Of a stretch of 64,000 nucleotides of DNA, positions 61,001-64,000 are shown piece by piece. The stretch comes from Nepenthes gracilis (Eukaryota; Streptophyta; Magnoliopsida; Caryophyllales; Nepenthaceae). The DNA is taken from NCBI GenBank assembly GCA_033239525.1, contig BSYO01000035.1:2948965-3012964 (forward strand). The letters are read 5' to 3'. Position numbers and translations under genes: made by a program. The notes below the pieces were generated by a model that ran no database searches, was not told the origin of the DNA, and saw only the letters and a list, made by a program, of their open reading frames with translations. Within the stretch, counting starts at the first letter, position 1; every line of letters begins with the position of its first letter.

Positions 61001-63182
61001 CTCTCCGCCCATCCGGAGCCCCTTGGCCACCTCCAGTTCTTGAGGCTTTTAGTTCTCTCGTTTGGAGGTCGTCGGACTTCTGCCGCCAGTAGGCCCTCAA
61101 CCCTCCTCCCGCCAAGAGGCCATCAGTCTTCTGTCAATTATGAGGTCCTCAGCCCTCCATCTGCCAGGAGGCCCTCATTCCTCCTTTAGTCCGGAGGCTC
61201 TCAGCCCTTTGCCGTCAGGGGGCTCTTAGCCCTCCTTCTGTCCGGAGGTCCTCGGCCCTCCGCCAGTCCTAAAGGCCCTCGGCCCTCCGCCTGCCAGGAG
61301 GCCCTCAGCCATCCTCTAGTCCGAAGGCCCTTGGGCCTCCGCTACTAGGAGGCTTTCAGCCCTCTTCCTGTCCGAAGGCCCTCAGTCCTCCATCCATGAG
61401 GCGCGGAGCTCTCCTCCTTCCAGGAGGCACAGAGGCCATCGGTCCTCCGCCACCAAAAGGTCCTCAGCCCTACTCCCGTTTGGAGGCCATCAACCCTCCA
61501 CCGTTCGGAGGCCCTTAGCCCTCAGCCCTCCGCCAGCCAGGACACCTTTAGCTCTTTGTCTTGAAGTCACGATCCATCCATCCCCGAGTCAGGAGCTTGC
61601 TATCCAAGAGTTAACCCTCTAATCAAGTAACTAGAACATTTACTCACTAGTACAACTTAGTCCATCTCCTCTAAGTCGCCCATCTGCCAGGCGAAGCTAT
61701 AAGCCGCCCCTCTACCGGGCGCACTCCAAGCCTCCCTCCGTGAGCGCACCTATAAGCCGGTCCTCTGCCGGACGCACCTATAAGACAATCCTCTGCTGGG
61801 GGCACTCCAAGCCGCCCTCCACGGGTGCACCTATAAGTCGCGCCTCTGCTGGGTGCACCTCCAAGCAGCCCTCTGTGGGCACCTCTAAGCCACCCTCCGC
61901 GGGCGTACAAGTAAGCCGCCCCTCTGCCGGGCGCATTCACGGAGCTCAAACCTTCAAATACATTCCTCTCACACTCCCCTCGTCACTGCATCTTTACATT
62001 CTCACCACGTTTACATTTAAATGTACATTCCTCCGTTTATTGCGGAAGATTTCTGACTTGAGCGTCGGACTGTCAACGGGGAATAGCCCCCGCTGTCCTC
62101 TAACCTCTTGTTTGTAGTTCGTGTTATCCAGGTTCTTGGTTATCAGCGACGGAGATCGGACCCGATCCAGATCAACCTGCAACGGAAGATTGGAAGGCTC
62201 CCTAATCCGTACAACAACCAGGGGCTTGGCACGCAACAAAGCTAAACAATTAAAAATATAAAAAACAAAAAAAATATTTTCTTTCTTATAATTAGATATT
62301 ATGAAAATTTATAATCGAAAAAATAATTTTTTAAAAAAGCATTTTTGTTGTTTGATTGGCGGATAAAAATTTTAAAAATTAAAAAAATACATGACTTTGA
62401 TATGAAGTTTTGAATTTTTTTTTCCTTCTAAAATTTTGATGTTCCACTCGATTTTAAAGAAATAATAATAATTTTAATAAAATATTAATAATTTTACAAA
62501 TATTTTCCATGTTATCTTTGCCCAAACTATTCATCGAATCCAAACACAGAAAAAAAATTCTTTCAATATATATATATATATTGTTTTTATTCATATTTTT
62601 TTTATCCAAACATATCCTAAGATCAATATTATGGAAACAGCATTTCTCTAGAGCTGCATTGATCTGAACCTCGCAGAAACTAGAACAAAATGCTCAACTA
62701 AGAATGACAGCTTCCACAAGAAATCATCACATATGCAACCAAATAGGATGTCCACTCTCTTGAAAGCAAAACAAACCTAATTCAACCCAGAAAACCAAAT
62801 AAGATAAACCGAAGATTAGGCAAATTAAGCACAATTACTTTTACCAACGACCACACACAATTTGATTAAGCACTTCAAATTTTCAGCATCAATCACGCAA
62901 ATCAAACTCGCAGATCACTATGAAAATAACATTCGACAAGAAGTTTCACATACAGTTATCTGCATTAGCGGCCTCCCATGGATAGAATCCATAGGGATCG
63001 TCGTCGTTGCCCGAAAAATTCCCTGAATTAGAAGCTTTAGCTCTGATGCGGATGAATCGAGATGAGTGGCAGTGAAACGGGTACAAAGATAACGAGGAAA
63101 GAGATGGAGAAATGTCGATCGAGCGAGGGGGTTTTGGAACTGAAGAAATGGAGGCGAATCGCATAGAAGATGCTTCTGCCAT
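46421..63182 (-). CDS. Predicted plastid-targeted protein of unknown function
   Basis: Five - strand exons: 63182-62954, 57494-57394, 49212-49096, 48800-48699, 46591-46421. GT/AG borders and phases all agree, giving 239 aa ending WQWHFL. Residues 1-50 are rich in Ser, Arg and Pro with almost no acidic residues and end RAKAS, as in a chloroplast transit peptide. The mature part starts [11 protein letters not shown] and contains [58 protein letters not shown] and [21 protein letters not shown] recall a conserved plant family with these blocks but cannot name it. There is no membrane segment and no known catalytic motif. Coding is 720 nt over 16.8 kb: introns are 5.46 kb, 8.18 kb, 295 bp and 2.11 kb, the large ones filled with transposable elements. 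The start is the first ATG of the transit peptide. Confidence 0.85.
47112..48083. repeat. Tandem duplication (486-bp period) in intron 4 of the plastid-protein gene
   Basis: Two adjacent, very similar copies: 'cttgatgt' at 47125 and 47611, then 'accatattacaattctattg', 'gggataggaccactactaac' and 'aaagcatttatcctgcatca' in both. The few differences suggest a fairly recent duplication. No TE structure or coding. Confidence 0.88.
50014..50058. repeat. (TA)n microsatellite
   Basis: About 22 uninterrupted AT dinucleotides, in intron 2 of the plastid-protein gene, roughly 400 bp before the gypsy element. Confidence 0.9.
50469..52487 (+). mobile_element. 5' LTR of the intron-2 gypsy element (long form)
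   Basis: About 2019 bp. The start and the last about 860 bp match the 3' LTR. The middle (about 50755-51627) is absent from the 3' copy. It contains (TA)n-type repeats at 51977-52018 and GCGC-rich words ('ggcgcttgagcgcc') at about 50675. Confidence 0.88.
52492..52503 (+). other. Primer binding site (initiator-tRNA-Met type)
   Basis: tagtatcagaga follows the 5' LTR by 4 bases and differs by two bases from the usual TGGTATCAGAGC. Confidence 0.6.
52588..55860 (+). pseudogene. gag-pol remnant of the intron-2 gypsy element
   Basis: Gag is at about 52588-53530: [15 protein letters not shown] at about 52820, [12 protein letters not shown] at about 53095, and a zinc knuckle at about 53470-53505 with its first two Cys changed to Tyr ([14 protein letters not shown]). 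Protease is at about 53590-54010 ([11 protein letters not shown]; the usual D-S/P-G-A is altered). RT is at about 54060-54900, with the active-site FIDD at about 54645. RNase H is at about 55040-55430 ([10 protein letters not shown]). The text then jumps to the end of integrase at about 55440-55860 (HSIEEAT..HENKV near 55740). Many stops; inactive. Confidence 0.8.
55862..56941 (+). mobile_element. 3' LTR of the intron-2 gypsy element (short form)
   Basis: About 1080 bp. It matches the 5' LTR except for one internal deletion of about 870 bp (junction near 56085, at ggcaaagag|atttggctag). A GT/TA microsatellite at about 56443-56470 occupies the place of the TA-rich repeat in the 5' LTR. Confidence 0.88.
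56947..57393. other. Remainder of intron 2 before exon 2 of the plastid-protein gene
   Basis: AT-rich, with a short local duplication ('attatctcttatgtaa' at about 57096 and 57112). Nothing else recognised. Confidence 0.5.
58120..58880. mobile_element. Possible MITE-like insert in intron 1 of the plastid-protein gene
   Basis: The left side (gcaaggtgctcgcccaag, about 58145) and the right side (cttacctgagcacctagg, about 58845) are imperfect inverted repeats. The interior has no coding and includes a 'catcctcatcgccattatc' stretch. Plant non-autonomous DNA elements with ends of the 'aggtgctcgcc' kind are common, but I could not define a target duplication. Confidence 0.3.
59285..60060. other. Repeat-like non-coding segment in intron 1
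   Basis: Contains words such as 'caagcgtacattaggcg' and 'cctcaagcataagtg' that resemble segments at 22390 and 37260. This suggests shared LTR-derived sequence. Ends not identified. Confidence 0.3.
60950..61545 (+). repeat. GC-rich minisatellite 1 in the solo LTR
   Basis: Roughly eighteen degenerate copies of a unit of about 32 bp: 'ggaggccctcagccctcc' plus a variable 'gccagtccgg'-like tail. Units vary in length and sequence. Frames through it give only repeats. Confidence 0.8.
61675..61945 (+). repeat. GC-rich minisatellite 2 in the solo LTR
   Basis: About eight degenerate copies of a unit of about 32 bp: 'cctctgccgggcgcac' then 'ctataagccgcc'. It differs in sequence from minisatellite 1, from which it is separated by about 130 bp of unique DNA. 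Confidence 0.8.
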
Positions 63183-64000
63183 TAACGAGACAAAGAAGAA
63201 TCTCCTGTGGTTTGGATTTCTGAGGTGGGGAAACGGAATCCAATCTGATGATCAATATCTTGCCGACTGACAGAGATAAAGGAAAAGTCTCCCGCGGAGC
63301 GGGGCAAAGCTTTCCCATCATCTCAATAACTAAAATATTAATAAAAATAAAAATAAAGATGAAATTAAATTATCAAATAAAATAATATTTATATATTTAT
63401 TTATATTAAAATAGTGAGATAAAAGAGAAAAATAAAATAAAATAATAATTATATTTATTTTTGTTAAATTTAATATAAATTATTATATAAGTAAGTATAT
63501 GAATAATATTACTCATAGTTATTCTTAAGGATATTATGTAATAATGATATGTGACCACATTTGATATATTTTAATAACCAAAATAACAAAAGAATTTATC
63601 AAAAAAAAAACTTTAAAATATTTTTACTATTTAATTTAATATGATATTTAATACCTTTATATTTTTTTATGAATTTAATAATATAAATAAATATACTGAA
63701 TAACATATTAAATTATGTGACTAAAAGATTCTAAGGGTGGATATATTGTAAATGTGTATTATCAATTTATTATTTTTGTGCAAGTTTGACAGTTTAGATG
63801 GATGAAAATATAACATATTTAAATATATTTAAATATGATCAGAAATGAGTTCAAGAGGATAATCGGCCATTCTGGGATTGAGAGACCGCCATATAATAAA
63901 TCTTTAAACATAAATTTTATGTCGATATCTCAATCGATCAAAAATAAATAAAATCAAACCATATACAGGATTCATATATATACTATGTCAATATGTGGAT
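63183..64000. other. Upstream region of the plastid-protein gene
   Basis: 63183-63320 is balanced in composition and likely holds the 5' UTR and core promoter (read on the - strand). No TATA box is obvious. From 63330 the DNA becomes very AT-rich, with no gene recognised. Confidence 0.5.

Larger units (their letters stand above)
60682..62238 (+). mobile_element. Solo Tat-like LTR with internal minisatellites, in intron 1
   Basis: Begins TGATGGGTCC and ends GGCACGCAACA. It contains a TATA box (actataaaagc, about 60836) and the shared 'ttctgacttgagcgtcgga' block at about 62050, about 190 bp before the end. Flanking bases are AAGAT (60677-60681) and AAGCT (62239-62243), a target duplication with one change. 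There is no internal coding region and no second LTR. The length of about 1557 bp exceeds the other Tat LTRs because of the two repeat arrays. Confidence 0.75.

Noticed and set aside
60788..61092. Small frames through the GC-rich part of the solo LTR
   Set aside because: They encode only minisatellite repeats and change frame freely. No protein family.
63037..63321. 94-codon - strand frame overlapping the start of the plastid-protein gene
   Set aside because: It is in a different frame from the transit-peptide exon and shows no conserved sequence.

Overview
This is a window of flowering-plant nuclear DNA, probably from a eudicot. It is AT-rich, its genes have introns, and it is dominated by decayed LTR retrotransposons. 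I can assemble four host protein genes, each with exons that join in matching phase at GT/AG boundaries. (1) TIP1-type tonoplast aquaporin, + strand, 2978-4758, two exons, 251 aa. (2) SF3A2, the splicing factor 3A subunit 2 of the U2 snRNP, + strand, 31366-38837, seven exons, 348 aa. (3) An R2R3-MYB transcription factor most like the RAX/subgroup-14 MYBs, + strand, 42950-44988, four exons, 296 aa. (4) A predicted plastid-targeted protein of unknown function, - strand, 46421-63182, five exons, 239 aa, whose small coding sequence (720 nt) is spread over 16.8 kb because its introns have taken in transposable elements. Genes 3 and 4 converge. I see no functional link among the four genes.

Layout: 1-1664 is the 3' end of a Tat-lineage Ty3/gypsy element running in from the left, ending in a 3' LTR. 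1665-2977 is the TIP1 upstream region, with a G-box/ABRE cluster and a TATA box. 5067-15834 is a full-length but heavily mutated Tat-lineage element on the + strand: 5' LTR, primer binding site, gag, protease-RT-RNase H-integrase, six 40-bp tandem repeats, a decayed antisense gene resembling the 'putative gypsy-type transposon' (Transposase_28) family, polypurine tract and 3' LTR. 15835-16500 resembles part of the TIP1 intron. 16500-19150 is AT-rich DNA in which I recognise nothing.

19150-25650 holds a very decayed Ty3/gypsy element on the - strand. Its integrase end is duplicated in tandem, and its RT is interrupted by about 2.7 kb of other repeat DNA. 26100-30657 holds two pieces of Tat elements on the - strand joined out of order, ending in a 5' LTR about 700 bp upstream of SF3A2. 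A solo Tat LTR with a perfect 5-bp target duplication (39370-40482) lies just downstream of SF3A2.

In the plastid-protein gene, intron 4 carries a 486-bp tandem duplication. Intron 2 carries a complete-ended gypsy element (50469-56941, target duplication ATAGT, integrase core deleted, LTRs of very unequal length) in antisense to the host gene. Intron 1 carries a solo Tat-like LTR (60682-62238) that contains two GC-rich minisatellites. I found no tRNA, rRNA, CRISPR array or bacterial-type system. The most unusual content is the internal architecture of the retroelements and their effect on the host introns.
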